This document shows, piece by piece, positions 16,374 through 24,221 of a stretch of DNA of 33,217 nt (the first letter of the stretch is position 1; every line of letters begins with the position of its first letter). The stretch covers positions 1 to 33,217 of the forward strand of contig NZ_AUBB01000054.1 in assembly GCF_000429025.1 (NCBI RefSeq). The letters are read 5' to 3'. The notes beneath the pieces were generated by a model, which saw only the letters and a program-made list of their open reading frames with translations, was not told the DNA's origin and did no database searches. The stretch is from Actinospineispora spinosispora DSM 44797 (lineage in GTDB: Bacteria > Actinomycetota > Actinomycetes > Mycobacteriales > Pseudonocardiaceae). Both the position numbers and the translations under genes were made by a program.

Positions 16374-16390
16374 CCTGAATGAAATTCAGG
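16374..16390. terminator. Small hairpin after the XRE gene
   Basis: CCTGAAT and ATTCAGG form a perfect 7-bp stem with a 3-nt loop, 18 nt past the XRE stop. It is a weak rho-independent-like element without a T-run; it could also be an operator half of the adjacent palindrome. Confidence 0.35.
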
Positions 16391-16400
16391 GCCGTCAGAA

Positions 16401-16416
16401 AGCAGTTATAACTGCT
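16401..16416. promoter_or_regulatory. 16-bp perfect palindrome, candidate operator
   Basis: AGCAGTTATAACTGCT is its own reverse complement. It lies 415 nt before the first biosynthetic gene and just after the regulator gene. Perfect symmetry of this length in AT-rich DNA points to a homodimeric regulator (XRE, TetR or similar). It does not obviously match the gamma-butyrolactone receptor consensus I know. Confidence 0.45.
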
Positions 16417-16610
16417 GATGTGTGATAGATGGTGAGGGTCTCTATTTTAGTGGATCCGAAATAAATCGACCATGTTGGAGTACTATTAACCTGGGATTAA
16501 TTCGCTCGCCGGCGAGGCTCTCTCGGCAAATTTGTCGACCTGACCTGCAAGATCTTGATCGGCAAGGCTAAGAACCGGCAGAGTGAAGGATGGCTGGTCG
16601 AGATGAGACG

Positions 16611-16639
16611 TTAATTAGGTCTGATAGTTGCGTAATTAA
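16611..16639. promoter_or_regulatory. TTAATTA / TAATTAA inverted repeat
   Basis: Perfect 7-bp arms (16611-16617 and 16633-16639) with a 15-nt spacer, immediately upstream of the best -10-like hexamer in this leader. It is a possible operator. The AT-only composition makes chance more likely than for the 16-bp palindrome. Confidence 0.3.
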
Positions 16640-16830
16640 ATTTTGTTATGCTATCTGTGAATATGACGGAGATCACTCTTGTGTTGCATTCTCAAATTTG
16701 GTTAAGCTAGTAACTGAGCACAGAAGGTTAAATTTGTAGAGAATTTTGACAGTCGGCCGATGAGCGGAACGGGCGGAAATCTATTCATCCGCTGGGATCC
16801 ACGCACATCGCGGAGTAAGGAAAATCAGTC

Positions 16831-17907
16831 ATGACCGCCCTGGGGCAGGACGCCGACCGTGGTTTCGGCGAATTGACGTTCGTCCGCACTGTCGACCGGT
16901 CGCTGCTGCACCGTAGTTCGTTATCCGAGGTGTTCCTCACCGACAGTCGCGCTATCGACAGCGGTAGATATCTTGCCGGCGCGCAGCTGCCCTCGGCGCA
17001 CGGCTACTACACCGACAGTCTGTTGCGGGTGGGGCTGCCGGACCCGTTGCTGTTGCTGGAGTGCAGCCGACAAGCGGAGACCTATGGCGGTCATGCGCAT
17101 TTCGGCGTCCCGCGAGACACCAAGTTCATCCTGCGCAGGTGGGCGGTCGACCTGCCCGGATTGCTCGATGCGGTCGGTACACCACCGCGTGAGCTCGCAC
17201 TGTCGGTGAATACCAGTGATCGACGGGGTGGTCTAGGGCGTCAGCTGCGTGGCCTGACCTATCACGTCGACCTGCACCTGGAAGGGGTAGAGCTGGGTCG
17301 GGTGAGCATCGAGGTCGGCTACCTGCCCTCGGACACCTACCGGGACCTGCGGGTCGCGCGCCGGGGCAGTCCGCCGCCGGCGTCCGATGAGCTGGCGCCA
17401 CCAGCTGCGGCTGGCCGGGTCGCACCACACCTAGTCGGCCGAGCGAACCCAGACAACGTGGTGTTGACCGACGCGGTGTTCGACCGCGACCGGGTGACAG
17501 CTCGAGTCCGGGTGCCGGTGACCAACCGGAGCATGTTCGACCACGCCCAGGATCACCTTCCCGGTATGGTGCTCACCGAGTCGGCCAGGCAGCTGGGGCT
17601 GCTCGCCGGGACCGAGTTCTGGGGTACACCGCCGAGCGCGACGACACTGATCGGTTTGGACGCGACCTTCACCGACTACGCGGAACTCGACGCCCCGATC
17701 ACCCTGACCATGCGCCGCGAGCCGGTCGCCGGCCCGGAACCTGACTTCCGGTGCCAGCGGCTGCCCGGCGCGCGGACCAACCTGATGACCTTCGAACAGG
17801 GCGGCATGGTCATCGCGGAGGCACGGGTCACCATGATCGCCGTTGATACAGCGGCCGACCCCGATCGCTGTCCGTGTCGGTCCGAGCTGGAAGTCAAGAG
17901 CCCCTGA
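16831..17907 (+). CDS. AfsA-like butenolide/gamma-butyrolactone synthase (double hot-dog)
   Basis: The product is 358 residues from ATG 16831 with AAGGAAAA upstream. It has two A-factor-biosynthesis hot-dog repeats. The first (about 20-150) has LLHRSSLSEVFLTDSRAIDS, LPDPLLLLECSRQAETYGGH and AHFGVPRDTKFI. The second (about 205-345) has DNVVLTDAVFDRDRVTARVR and the signature HLPGMVLTESARQLGLLAG. AfsA transfers a beta-ketoacyl chain from ACP/CoA to dihydroxyacetone phosphate, giving a phosphorylated butenolide. Here the gene heads an operon that supplies its own FabH, ACP and FabF, so the acyl donor is probably a dedicated beta-ketoacyl-ACP. Codon 31 is TTA (16921-16923), suggesting dependence on the bldA tRNA if this organism uses it. 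The stop overlaps the next ATG. The acceptor and chain length are not visible from sequence. Confidence 0.9.
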   Translation: MTALGQDADRGFGELTFVRTVDRSLLHRSSLSEVFLTDSRAIDSGRYLAGAQLPSAHGYYTDSLLRVGLPDPLLLLECSRQAETYGGHAHFGVPRDTKFILRRWAVDLPGLLDAVGTPPRELALSVNTSDRRGGLGRQLRGLTYHVDLHLEGVELGRVSIEVGYLPSDTYRDLRVARRGSPPPASDELAPPAAAGRVAPHLVGRANPDNVVLTDAVFDRDRVTARVRVPVTNRSMFDHAQDHLPGMVLTESARQLGLLAGTEFWGTPPSATTLIGLDATFTDYAELDAPITLTMRREPVAGPEPDFRCQRLPGARTNLMTFEQGGMVIAEARVTMIAVDTAADPDRCPCRSELEVKSP

Positions 17908-19004
17908 TGCGACTGTTCGGCACTGTCGTGGTCACCGCCGCGGTCACCCAACTGCCGGTCACCACCGAGAAAGCCACCACCGCACTGGCCAACGGGCTGA
18001 TCAGCGAGCGGGACGCGATGAACGTCGGTTACGACGAGCTGCCGGTCTCACTCGACCGGTCAGCACCGGAACTCGCGGTCCGCGCTGGTGAACAAGCGTT
18101 GTGCGCGGCCGGTCTGCCCGCCGAGGATCTCGGGCTGCTGGTGCACGCGTGGACCTACTATCAGGGTCACGACTTCTGGTCACCGGCCCACTACGTGGCG
18201 GACCAGCTCGGCGCGCGGCGCGCTCAACCCGTTGGGCTGCAACAGATGTGCAACGGCGGCGCCGCCGCGATCGAGGTCGTGGCCGCGCGGTTGCTCGCCG
18301 ATCCAGGGATGACCGCTGGCCTGGTCACCACTGCGGACTGCTTCGGACCGCCGGGATTCGACCGCTGGCGCGGTGACTACAACCTGTGGTATGGCGACGG
18401 GGCAACCGGCGCGGTGATGCGTCGAGGTACCGCCGATACACCCGGTCTCGCCCTGTGGTCGATGGCGACAACGGCTGTCCCGCACATGGAAGCCATGCAT
18501 CGTGATCTGGCCGCCTTCCATCGGGTGGCCATGCAGGCCGGCGACCCGGTGGACGTGCGCCGCACCAAGAAGGCGTACCTGAGTGTGCGGGGCAAAGCCG
18601 CGTTCGTCGCCGAACTACGTGCCGCAGTACACGCAGTGCTCAGCACGGCGCTCGCCGAAGCGGATCTGGCCCCGGATGATGCCCGCCTACGGTGTGTTGT
18701 CGTACCGAGGCTCGGCGCGGCGGCGGTGGACACCATCTACGGCCCTGCGGTGCGGGACACGGTTCGCGCGCCCGTGCTCGATCTCGGCCGCGCCACCGGC
18801 CACCTAGGCGCTGGCGACATGGTGGCGAACCTGGCCGACATCGGTGCGGGCGCCACCATCGTCGAGCCGGGCGAACTGGCTGTCGTGCTGAGCGCGGGTG
18901 CCGGCTTCACCTGGTCGGCGACGGTGGTGGAACGCCGATCCACCCGTGATCCCGCCCAGCTCTCAGCCACCCGCACCAGCCATCGCACAATAGACGAGAA
19001 GTAG
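17907..19004 (+). CDS. KASIII-like acyltransferase with catalytic His replaced
   Basis: ATG 17907 overlaps the AfsA stop (TGATG); the product is 365 residues. The thiolase fold is clear, and the nucleophile sits in LQQMCNGGAAAIEV (Cys115). The C-terminal segment DLGRATGHLGAGDMVANLAD (His299, Asp304) followed by GAGFTWSATVVE is typical of KASIII-like acyltransferases that act in secondary metabolism, where Asp replaces the FabH Asn (ChlB3/CerJ-type). At the usual catalytic His position (VPHxG in relatives) this protein has CVVVPRLGAAAVD, i.e. Arg268. The enzyme either uses another base or has a changed reaction. Role inferred: transfer of an acyl group to an alcohol or acceptor in the pathway, rather than fatty-acid initiation, for which a canonical FabH is present downstream. 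Confidence 0.85.
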   Translation: MRLFGTVVVTAAVTQLPVTTEKATTALANGLISERDAMNVGYDELPVSLDRSAPELAVRAGEQALCAAGLPAEDLGLLVHAWTYYQGHDFWSPAHYVADQLGARRAQPVGLQQMCNGGAAAIEVVAARLLADPGMTAGLVTTADCFGPPGFDRWRGDYNLWYGDGATGAVMRRGTADTPGLALWSMATTAVPHMEAMHRDLAAFHRVAMQAGDPVDVRRTKKAYLSVRGKAAFVAELRAAVHAVLSTALAEADLAPDDARLRCVVVPRLGAAAVDTIYGPAVRDTVRAPVLDLGRATGHLGAGDMVANLADIGAGATIVEPGELAVVLSAGAGFTWSATVVERRSTRDPAQLSATRTSHRTIDEK

Positions 19005-19007
19005 ACG

Positions 19008-20651
19008 ATGAACCTGATCCCGCACCGTGATGGCCTCCTCTCTGATCCAGTCCTGGTCGTGGGTGCCGGCCCGGTCGGCCTGGTGTTCGCCTGCGAGATG
19101 CTGACCCAGGGCATTCCGGTCCGCGTGATCGACCGGGCGCCCGAGTCCACCCTGCACTCGCGGGCGATCGTCGTGTGGCCGCGCAGCATGGAACTGCTGC
19201 GCCGTATCGACGCGGCGAGGTCCCTCGTCGATGCGGGGAACCGTCTGGATGGGGTCGCCTTCTATTCGGACAAGAAGCTGCTCGGCTCGATTGACATGTC
19301 CCGGATGAAGGACACGCCCTATCCGTTCGGGCTGACGATCTCCCAGGACCGCACCGAGGATGTGATCCGCAGGCGGCTCCTCGAACTGGGCGGGCAGGTG
19401 GAGCACGGCGTGGAACTGGTCGGCTTGCACAACAGCACCGAGAACAGAGCCGACCGTCCGGTCGCCACCCTGCGGCACGAGGACGGCCGCACCGAGCAGG
19501 TGCATGCGGAATACGTGCTCGGAGCGGACGGTGCACGCAGCGCCGTGCGCGAGTTGCTCGGTATTCCGTTTCTCGGTACGGGCGCGGATGTCCTGTTCGC
19601 CATCGGCGACGGCCCGATGCAGGGCGAAGACCTGCACACCAACATGCTGCTGTACTGCTACACCCGTACCGGCGCACTCGGCTTCGCGCCCTTCGGCGAC
19701 GGCCAGTTCCGACTCGCGGTCAGTGTGCCGGGCTGGGACGAGCGACAGTCCCCGCCGCGTGAGCTGTTCCAACGCATGATGGACGAGCGGGCGCCGCGTC
19801 GGGGAGTGCTCGGCGAGCTGCGCTGGACCACTGTGTTCCGCGCCCGGCGGCGTATCGCGGCCAACTTCCGGGCCGGCCGCTGTTTCCTGGCTGGGGATGC
19901 CGCGCACATCTTCAGTGCGGCGGGTGCACAGGGCATGAACACCGGTATCCAGGACGCGGCCAACCTCGGCTGGAAGTTGGGCGGGGTGATCCGGGGTGTG
20001 GTCGATGAGCGGGTACTCGGCAGCTATGACCCGGAACGGCGGCACGCCGCCCAGCGTGTCTCCGCGACAACCGGTAGACAGACCGGCTGGGGGCTGCTGC
20101 ACCGGCGTAGCCATATCGCGGTGCGCGACAACATGGTCCGGCTGGCCAGGGGCACTGGTGTGCTCCAGCGGCTCGGCGCGCCGCTAATGAGCCAGAATGA
20201 TGTCAACTACAGCGTCAACCAGGGCGTGGCGAGTACGCCGCTGGCGGACTTCGCCGCCACGTTGCGGGGCCAGGTCCGCGTGGGTGACCGCTTTCCGGTC
20301 TTCGCCTCGCGGACCGCTGATGGGGAGACTGGCGATCAGTGGCCGCGTGTGCGGCTGGACCGGTACACGGTGCTGATGTGGGCAGGCGACGACCGGGACA
20401 CGGCATGGCAACGTCGAGTCGACCAGCTGCGCACGGTCGTGGCGCCCTCGGTCGCTGTAGTGGACGTCTCCGGGTGGCCCGTACTGGCGGGCCGGCTCGG
20501 TAGTCGGCCGCTCGCGGTTGTGGTCCGGCCGGACGGTCACGTCGCGGCACTGGATGAATCGGCGTCGCCACAGACAGTGGGACGGGCGTTGACCGAGGTC
20601 GGGGCGCTGGTGTCCGACCCGGAGAGCGGTGTCTCCGAGGCGGTGTCGTGA
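19008..20651 (+). CDS. FAD-dependent monooxygenase (PheA/TfdB, aromatic-hydroxylase type)
   Basis: The product is 547 residues from ATG 19008, 3 nt after the previous stop. FAD-binding motifs are VLVVGAGPVGLVFACEML (GxGxxG, residues 19-24), the DG motif VLGADGARSAVREL (172-178) and CFLAGDAAHIFSAAGAQGMN (GD motif, about 296-310), followed by TGIQDAANLGWKLGGVIRG. The C-terminal ~140 residues form the thioredoxin-like domain of PheA/TfdB-type hydroxylases, with no visible redox-active Cys pair. Enzymes of this class hydroxylate or epoxidise aromatic polyketides and related substrates using NAD(P)H and O2, or perform Baeyer-Villiger-like chemistry. Here it would oxidise the acyl or ring product of the AfsA/KAS enzymes. 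The stop overlaps the next GTG by 4 nt. Confidence 0.9.
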   Translation: MNLIPHRDGLLSDPVLVVGAGPVGLVFACEMLTQGIPVRVIDRAPESTLHSRAIVVWPRSMELLRRIDAARSLVDAGNRLDGVAFYSDKKLLGSIDMSRMKDTPYPFGLTISQDRTEDVIRRRLLELGGQVEHGVELVGLHNSTENRADRPVATLRHEDGRTEQVHAEYVLGADGARSAVRELLGIPFLGTGADVLFAIGDGPMQGEDLHTNMLLYCYTRTGALGFAPFGDGQFRLAVSVPGWDERQSPPRELFQRMMDERAPRRGVLGELRWTTVFRARRRIAANFRAGRCFLAGDAAHIFSAAGAQGMNTGIQDAANLGWKLGGVIRGVVDERVLGSYDPERRHAAQRVSATTGRQTGWGLLHRRSHIAVRDNMVRLARGTGVLQRLGAPLMSQNDVNYSVNQGVASTPLADFAATLRGQVRVGDRFPVFASRTADGETGDQWPRVRLDRYTVLMWAGDDRDTAWQRRVDQLRTVVAPSVAVVDVSGWPVLAGRLGSRPLAVVVRPDGHVAALDESASPQTVGRALTEVGALVSDPESGVSEAVS

Positions 20652-21670
20652 ACCGCTCGGTACTGGCCGGGATCGGCACCTCGCTGCCTACTCGTCTGGT
20701 GACCAACGTGGAGCTGTCCGCCCGATTGGACACCACGGACGAATGGATCCGTAGCAGGACAGGCATCCGGCAGCGTTATGTCGTACCACCAGGCACGGCG
20801 ACCTCGGAGCTGGCCACCGCGGCCGCTCGCGATGCGATGGTCGCGGCCGAGGTGACTGCGGTGGATGTGGTGGTGCTGGCGACCAGCACCCCGGATCACC
20901 CCTGCCCGGCCACCGCACCGGATGTGGCCAGCCGACTCGGCCTCACCGGAGCGCCCGCGTTCGATGTGGCCGCGGTGTGTGCTGGTTTCGTCTATGCGCT
21001 CGCCGTCGCCGACGGGCTGATCAGCACCGGGGTGGCCACGTCGGCGCTGGTGATCGGCGCCGACACGTTCTCCACCATCCTCGATCCGACCGATCGGACC
21101 ACCAGGGCGATCTTCGGGGACGGCGCGGGCGCGGTGGTACTGCGGGCGGGCGCTGGTGACGAACCGGGCGCACTACTCGGTTTCGACCTGGGCAGTGACG
21201 GAACCGGACATGATCTGATCACCGTGCGCGCCGGCGGATCCCGGCAGCGGGGCTCCGGCCCGATCGTCGATGCGGCCGACGTCTATTTCGCGATGCTCGG
21301 TAAACCGGTATTCATGCAGGCGGTGCTTCGCATGACCGAATCCAGCCAGGCTGTGCTGAAAAGAGTCGGCTGGGAACTGTCCGAGGTGGACCGAATAGTG
21401 GCGCACCAGGCGAATCTGCGTATCCTGCACGCGGTCGCCGATCAACTTGAACTGCCTAGGGACAAGATGCTCACCAATATCGACCGGGTGGGAAACACCG
21501 TCGCGGCGTCGATCCCGCTGGCATTGGCGGATGCGGAGGCGCGTGGCGCGCTGCGCGCCGGCGACCGGGTGGTGCTCACCGGCTTCGGCGGCGGCTTGGC
21601 CTGGGGTTCCGCCGCATTGCGCTGGCCAGACCTGGATCGGCGCGACCCACCGATGATTTCATCCCTGTAA
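20648..21670 (+). CDS. Beta-ketoacyl-ACP synthase III (FabH-type), canonical
   Basis: The GTG start at 20648 overlaps the monooxygenase stop; the product is 340 residues, the usual FabH length. The complete catalytic triad is present: Cys111 in FDVAAVCAGFVYALAV, His253 in IVAHQANLRI and Asn283 in DRVGNTVAASIPLAL. The N-terminal SLPTRLVTNVELSARLDTTD followed by EWIRSRTGI is the standard FabH signature. It condenses an acyl-CoA starter with malonyl-ACP to give a beta-ketoacyl-ACP. Because the ACP gene follows after 37 nt, the natural partner is probably the cluster ACP. In the methylenomycin pathway a similar FabH-like/ACP pair (MmyC/MmyA) is proposed to make the beta-ketoacyl donor for an AfsA/AvrD-type enzyme; the same role is likely here. 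Confidence 0.93.
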   Translation: MNRSVLAGIGTSLPTRLVTNVELSARLDTTDEWIRSRTGIRQRYVVPPGTATSELATAAARDAMVAAEVTAVDVVVLATSTPDHPCPATAPDVASRLGLTGAPAFDVAAVCAGFVYALAVADGLISTGVATSALVIGADTFSTILDPTDRTTRAIFGDGAGAVVLRAGAGDEPGALLGFDLGSDGTGHDLITVRAGGSRQRGSGPIVDAADVYFAMLGKPVFMQAVLRMTESSQAVLKRVGWELSEVDRIVAHQANLRILHAVADQLELPRDKMLTNIDRVGNTVAASIPLALADAEARGALRAGDRVVLTGFGGGLAWGSAALRWPDLDRRDPPMISSL

Positions 21671-21707
21671 CACCTAGCTGGATCACCACACTCACAAAGG
21701 AAATGAT

Positions 21708-21947
21708 ATGACCGTGCTGGAAAATCGGCTGTCACTCATACTATCTGATAATTTCGGGATTTCCGCTGATGATATAGCTGGGAACAGAACGTTCTTCGAA
21801 CTCGATGTGGACTCACTGATTCTCATCGAGTTCGCTCTGTTGATCAAGAAAGAGTTCGGTGTCGTCCTCGTCGAGGGTGAGTTGAGGCCGGAGTTCACCG
21901 TCGAGGACGCGGCGGCACTGCTGGTGTCCAAGGGGCTGGAGGTGTGA
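21708..21947 (+). CDS. Acyl carrier protein
   Basis: The product is 79 residues from ATG 21708, preceded by an excellent AAAGGAAA ribosome site. The four-helix ACP pattern is clear, with the phosphopantetheine serine in FELDVDSLILIEFALL (Ser36 in DSL). The protein is very acidic. The 5' half uses codons rare in this DNA (ATA, CTA, TCT, AAT), making it more AT-rich than its neighbours, either because of a separate origin or to weaken mRNA structure for high expression. It needs a phosphopantetheinyl transferase supplied from elsewhere in the genome; none is visible here. It is likely the carrier for chains built by the flanking FabH and FabF enzymes and offered to the AfsA-like enzyme. Confidence 0.95.
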   Translation: MTVLENRLSLILSDNFGISADDIAGNRTFFELDVDSLILIEFALLIKKEFGVVLVEGELRPEFTVEDAAALLVSKGLEV

Positions 21948-23176
21948 CGCCGCCGGCCGCACCCACGCCTGTCGCGGTCACGGGTCTGGGATTGGTGACG
22001 CCGGCGGGTGTGGGTGTGACGCGCAACTGGGAGAGGATCCGCTCGGGTATCCCTGCCGCGAGCAGTGACCCCGAACTGGCTGGCCTCGATGTCACCTTCT
22101 CGTGTCGAGTTCCGGACTTTGACGGTGACCGGCTGCTCGGCCGCGCGGCGGCGTGGCGGATGGACCGGTGTGTCCAGTTGGCGGTGGTGGCCGCGCGGGA
22201 GGCGATCGCCGACGCCGGCCTGGATCCGGCAACTTGGGATGGCACCAGGATCGGTGTGGTGCTCGGCAATTCGTTGGGGGGCAGCGCGACAGCGGAGAAC
22301 CAGTATCGCGTGTTCGAGCGGGACCCGACGGACGTGTCGCCGATGATGATTCCGATGAGCATGGTCAACATGGTTGCCGGCTACGTTGCCATGGACTGCG
22401 GGGCGCGCGGACCCGGGATGGTGACCGCCACGGCATGCGCCTCCGGAACGACCGCGATCGGTGTGGCCCAGCAGTTGCTGCGGTCCGGCGGCTGCGACAT
22501 CGTGCTCGCCGGTGGCACTGAGTCAGCCCTGAGTCCGGTGACGATGACCGGTCTGGTCCGGATGGGCGCATTGTCCGGGCGCAACCGCGATCCAGGCCTG
22601 GCGTCGCGGCCGTTCGACCGGGACCGGGACGGTTTCGTGGCGGCCGAGGGTGCCGGTGTGCTGGTGCTGGAGCGGGCGGCCGACGCCCGCGCACGAGGTC
22701 ACCGGGCCCGGGCGCTGGTCGCGGGCTACGGCTCGGCGGCCGACGCGTACCACGTCACCCGGCCCGAACCCTCCGGTGCCGGAATCGAGCGTGCGTTGCG
22801 CGCCGCACTGGCCGATGCCGGCGTCGAGGCGGCCGAGGTCGATCACGTCAACGCACACGGCACGTCCACCCCACTCAACGATGTGACCGAAGGTCGGGCA
22901 CTGCGTCGAACGCTCGGGCAGCGTCCGGTCGTCACCTCGACAAAGGGAGTCACTGGACACACGCTCGCCGCCGCCGGCGCCATCGAGGCGGCGTACACCG
23001 TGCTGACCATCGAGCAGCAGGTGGTCCCACCGACGGCGAACCTTGAGAACCTGGACAGCGAGATCGATCTGGACATCGTGGCAGGCCGGGCGAGGGCGGT
23101 CCGGGTGGACGTCGCGGCCAGCACCTCTCTCGGTTTCGGCGGCAACAACGCGGCGCTGGTGTTCACTGCGGCATGA
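21944..23176 (+). CDS. Beta-ketoacyl-ACP synthase II (FabF-type)
   Basis: The GTG at 21944 overlaps the ACP stop; the product is 410 residues. The active site is complete: Cys165 in MVTATACASGTTAIG, His305 in HVNAHGTSTPLNDVTEG, and Lys334/His339 in STKGVTGHTLAAAGAIEA, with the terminal GFGGNNAALVF. It therefore decarboxylates malonyl-ACP and elongates, and it is not a chain-length factor. No KS-beta partner is present, so this is not a type II aromatic minimal PKS. With FabH it could make a chain longer by one or more ketide units. As no FabG/FabA/FabI homologues lie in the operon, reduction would come from host enzymes, the AKR or the dehydrogenase downstream. A 57-nt gap follows before the AKR gene. 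Confidence 0.93.
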   Translation: MTPPAAPTPVAVTGLGLVTPAGVGVTRNWERIRSGIPAASSDPELAGLDVTFSCRVPDFDGDRLLGRAAAWRMDRCVQLAVVAAREAIADAGLDPATWDGTRIGVVLGNSLGGSATAENQYRVFERDPTDVSPMMIPMSMVNMVAGYVAMDCGARGPGMVTATACASGTTAIGVAQQLLRSGGCDIVLAGGTESALSPVTMTGLVRMGALSGRNRDPGLASRPFDRDRDGFVAAEGAGVLVLERAADARARGHRARALVAGYGSAADAYHVTRPEPSGAGIERALRAALADAGVEAAEVDHVNAHGTSTPLNDVTEGRALRRTLGQRPVVTSTKGVTGHTLAAAGAIEAAYTVLTIEQQVVPPTANLENLDSEIDLDIVAGRARAVRVDVAASTSLGFGGNNAALVFTAA

Positions 23177-23233
23177 GCTGATCTGGTGGAAGGCCGGTCC
23201 GGATGATCCGCAAGATTGGAGGGAGAAACGACT

Positions 23234-24199
23234 ATGCGCCAGCGGAAGCTGGGTGCGACCGATACTGAGGTGAGTGCCGTCGGCCTTGGCTGTATGGGGA
23301 TGAGCTGGGGTTACGCCGAGAGCACTCGCGATGACACCGTTTCGATCTCCGTGCTGCGCGGCGCGCTCGACCGAGGAGTGTCCTTTGTGGATACGTCGGA
23401 CGTGTACGGCGACGGACACAACGAGGTGCTCGTCGGAGAAGGAATCCGAGGCCGCCGATCGGAGGTGGTACTCGCCACCAAATGCGGTCTGGTGGTGGAC
23501 GACTTGGCGAGCAGGGTGATGCACCGCGACGGTTCACCGCGCCACCTCCGGACGGCGATCGAGGCGAGCCTGCGGCGACTGCGGGTGGACGCGGTCGACC
23601 TGTATTACCTGCACCGGGTGGATCCGCAGGTACCACTGGAGGACAGTTGGGGTGCGCTGGCCGAGTTCGTCGCCGAGGGCAAGGTAGCGCGCCTGGGCTT
23701 GTCCGAGGTGACGCCCGAGCAGGCGAGCCTCGCGCACCGTATTCATCCGGTGACCGCTGTGCAGTCCGAGCTGTCGTTGTGGACCAGGGATGCTCTCGCC
23801 CCGGGCGCCGACATGGTCGCCTGGTGCGCGGACAACGGCGCGGCATTCGTGCCCTACAGCCCGCTCGGGCGGGGTTTCCTCACCGGCACCGTTTCTGGAC
23901 CGGCTGATTTCGAGGAGAGCGATTTCCGGGCGAGCAGTCCCCGGTTCGCGGCCGGGGCGATCGAGCCCAACCTGCGCATCGTCGAGGTGGCGCGGCGGAT
24001 AGCGAACCGCCGTCACGTCACACCGGCTCAGGTGGCGATCGCCTGGACACTGGGCCAAGGCGAGCATGTCGTGCCGATCCCCGGTACGAAGAAGGAGTCC
24101 TACCTTGCCGAGAACATCGCTGCGGCCGACATCGTGCTGACCGAGCAGGACATGGACGAGCTGGATCGGGCGCCGGCGGCAGTCGGCGCCCGATATTGA
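23234..24199 (+). CDS. Aldo/keto reductase
   Basis: The product is 321 residues from ATG 23234 with GGAGGGAGA 5-13 nt upstream; a TTG at 23216 is in frame but less likely. The catalytic tetrad is complete: Asp53 and Tyr58 in FVDTSDVYGDGHNE, Lys83 in VVLATKCG and His127 in DLYYLHRVDPQVP. The start MRQRKLGATDTEVSAVGLGC with MGMSWGY is typical of the bacterial AKR group that includes perakine-reductase-like and YajO/IolS-like proteins. The NADPH site is GTKKESYLAENI near the C-terminus. It probably reduces a ketone or aldehyde, for example the butenolide intermediate or a side-chain carbonyl (A-factor-type pathways need a reduction step, by BprA in Streptomyces griseus). Confidence 0.92.
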   Translation: MRQRKLGATDTEVSAVGLGCMGMSWGYAESTRDDTVSISVLRGALDRGVSFVDTSDVYGDGHNEVLVGEGIRGRRSEVVLATKCGLVVDDLASRVMHRDGSPRHLRTAIEASLRRLRVDAVDLYYLHRVDPQVPLEDSWGALAEFVAEGKVARLGLSEVTPEQASLAHRIHPVTAVQSELSLWTRDALAPGADMVAWCADNGAAFVPYSPLGRGFLTGTVSGPADFEESDFRASSPRFAAGAIEPNLRIVEVARRIANRRHVTPAQVAIAWTLGQGEHVVPIPGTKKESYLAENIAAADIVLTEQDMDELDRAPAAVGARY

Positions 24200-24221
24200 C
24201 GGTCAAGAAAGGAGCCGGGGC

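Larger units (their letters stand above)
16356..16830. other. AT-rich 475-nt leader upstream of the biosynthetic operon
   Basis: There is no gene. The DNA is far more AT-rich than its surroundings, especially 16440-16500 and 16600-16750. Symmetric elements: the hairpin at 16374-16390, a 16-bp perfect palindrome (16401-16416), CTCGCCGGCGAG (16505-16516) and a TTAATTA/TAATTAA dyad (16611-16639). Promoter-like pieces include TTGCGT (16628) with TATCTG (16652) and an isolated TTGACA (16746). A ribosome site AAGGAAAA precedes the ATG at 16831. Confidence 0.6.

Noticed and set aside
16356..16830. A classical gamma-butyrolactone receptor box (ARE)
   Set aside because: None of the palindromes shows the usual CCGGTT-type half-sites that I know for ScbR/ArpA operators.
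18963..20114. Long minus-strand ORF (383 codons) opposite the FAD monooxygenase
   Set aside because: Its product lacks any family motif and is composed of residues expected from the antisense of GC3-rich code; the plus strand has complete FAD-binding motifs.
20648..23176. A type II aromatic polyketide minimal PKS
   Set aside because: There is a FabH, an ACP and one FabF with an active Cys, but no chain-length factor, cyclase or aromatase; the set fits short-chain beta-ketoacyl supply better.
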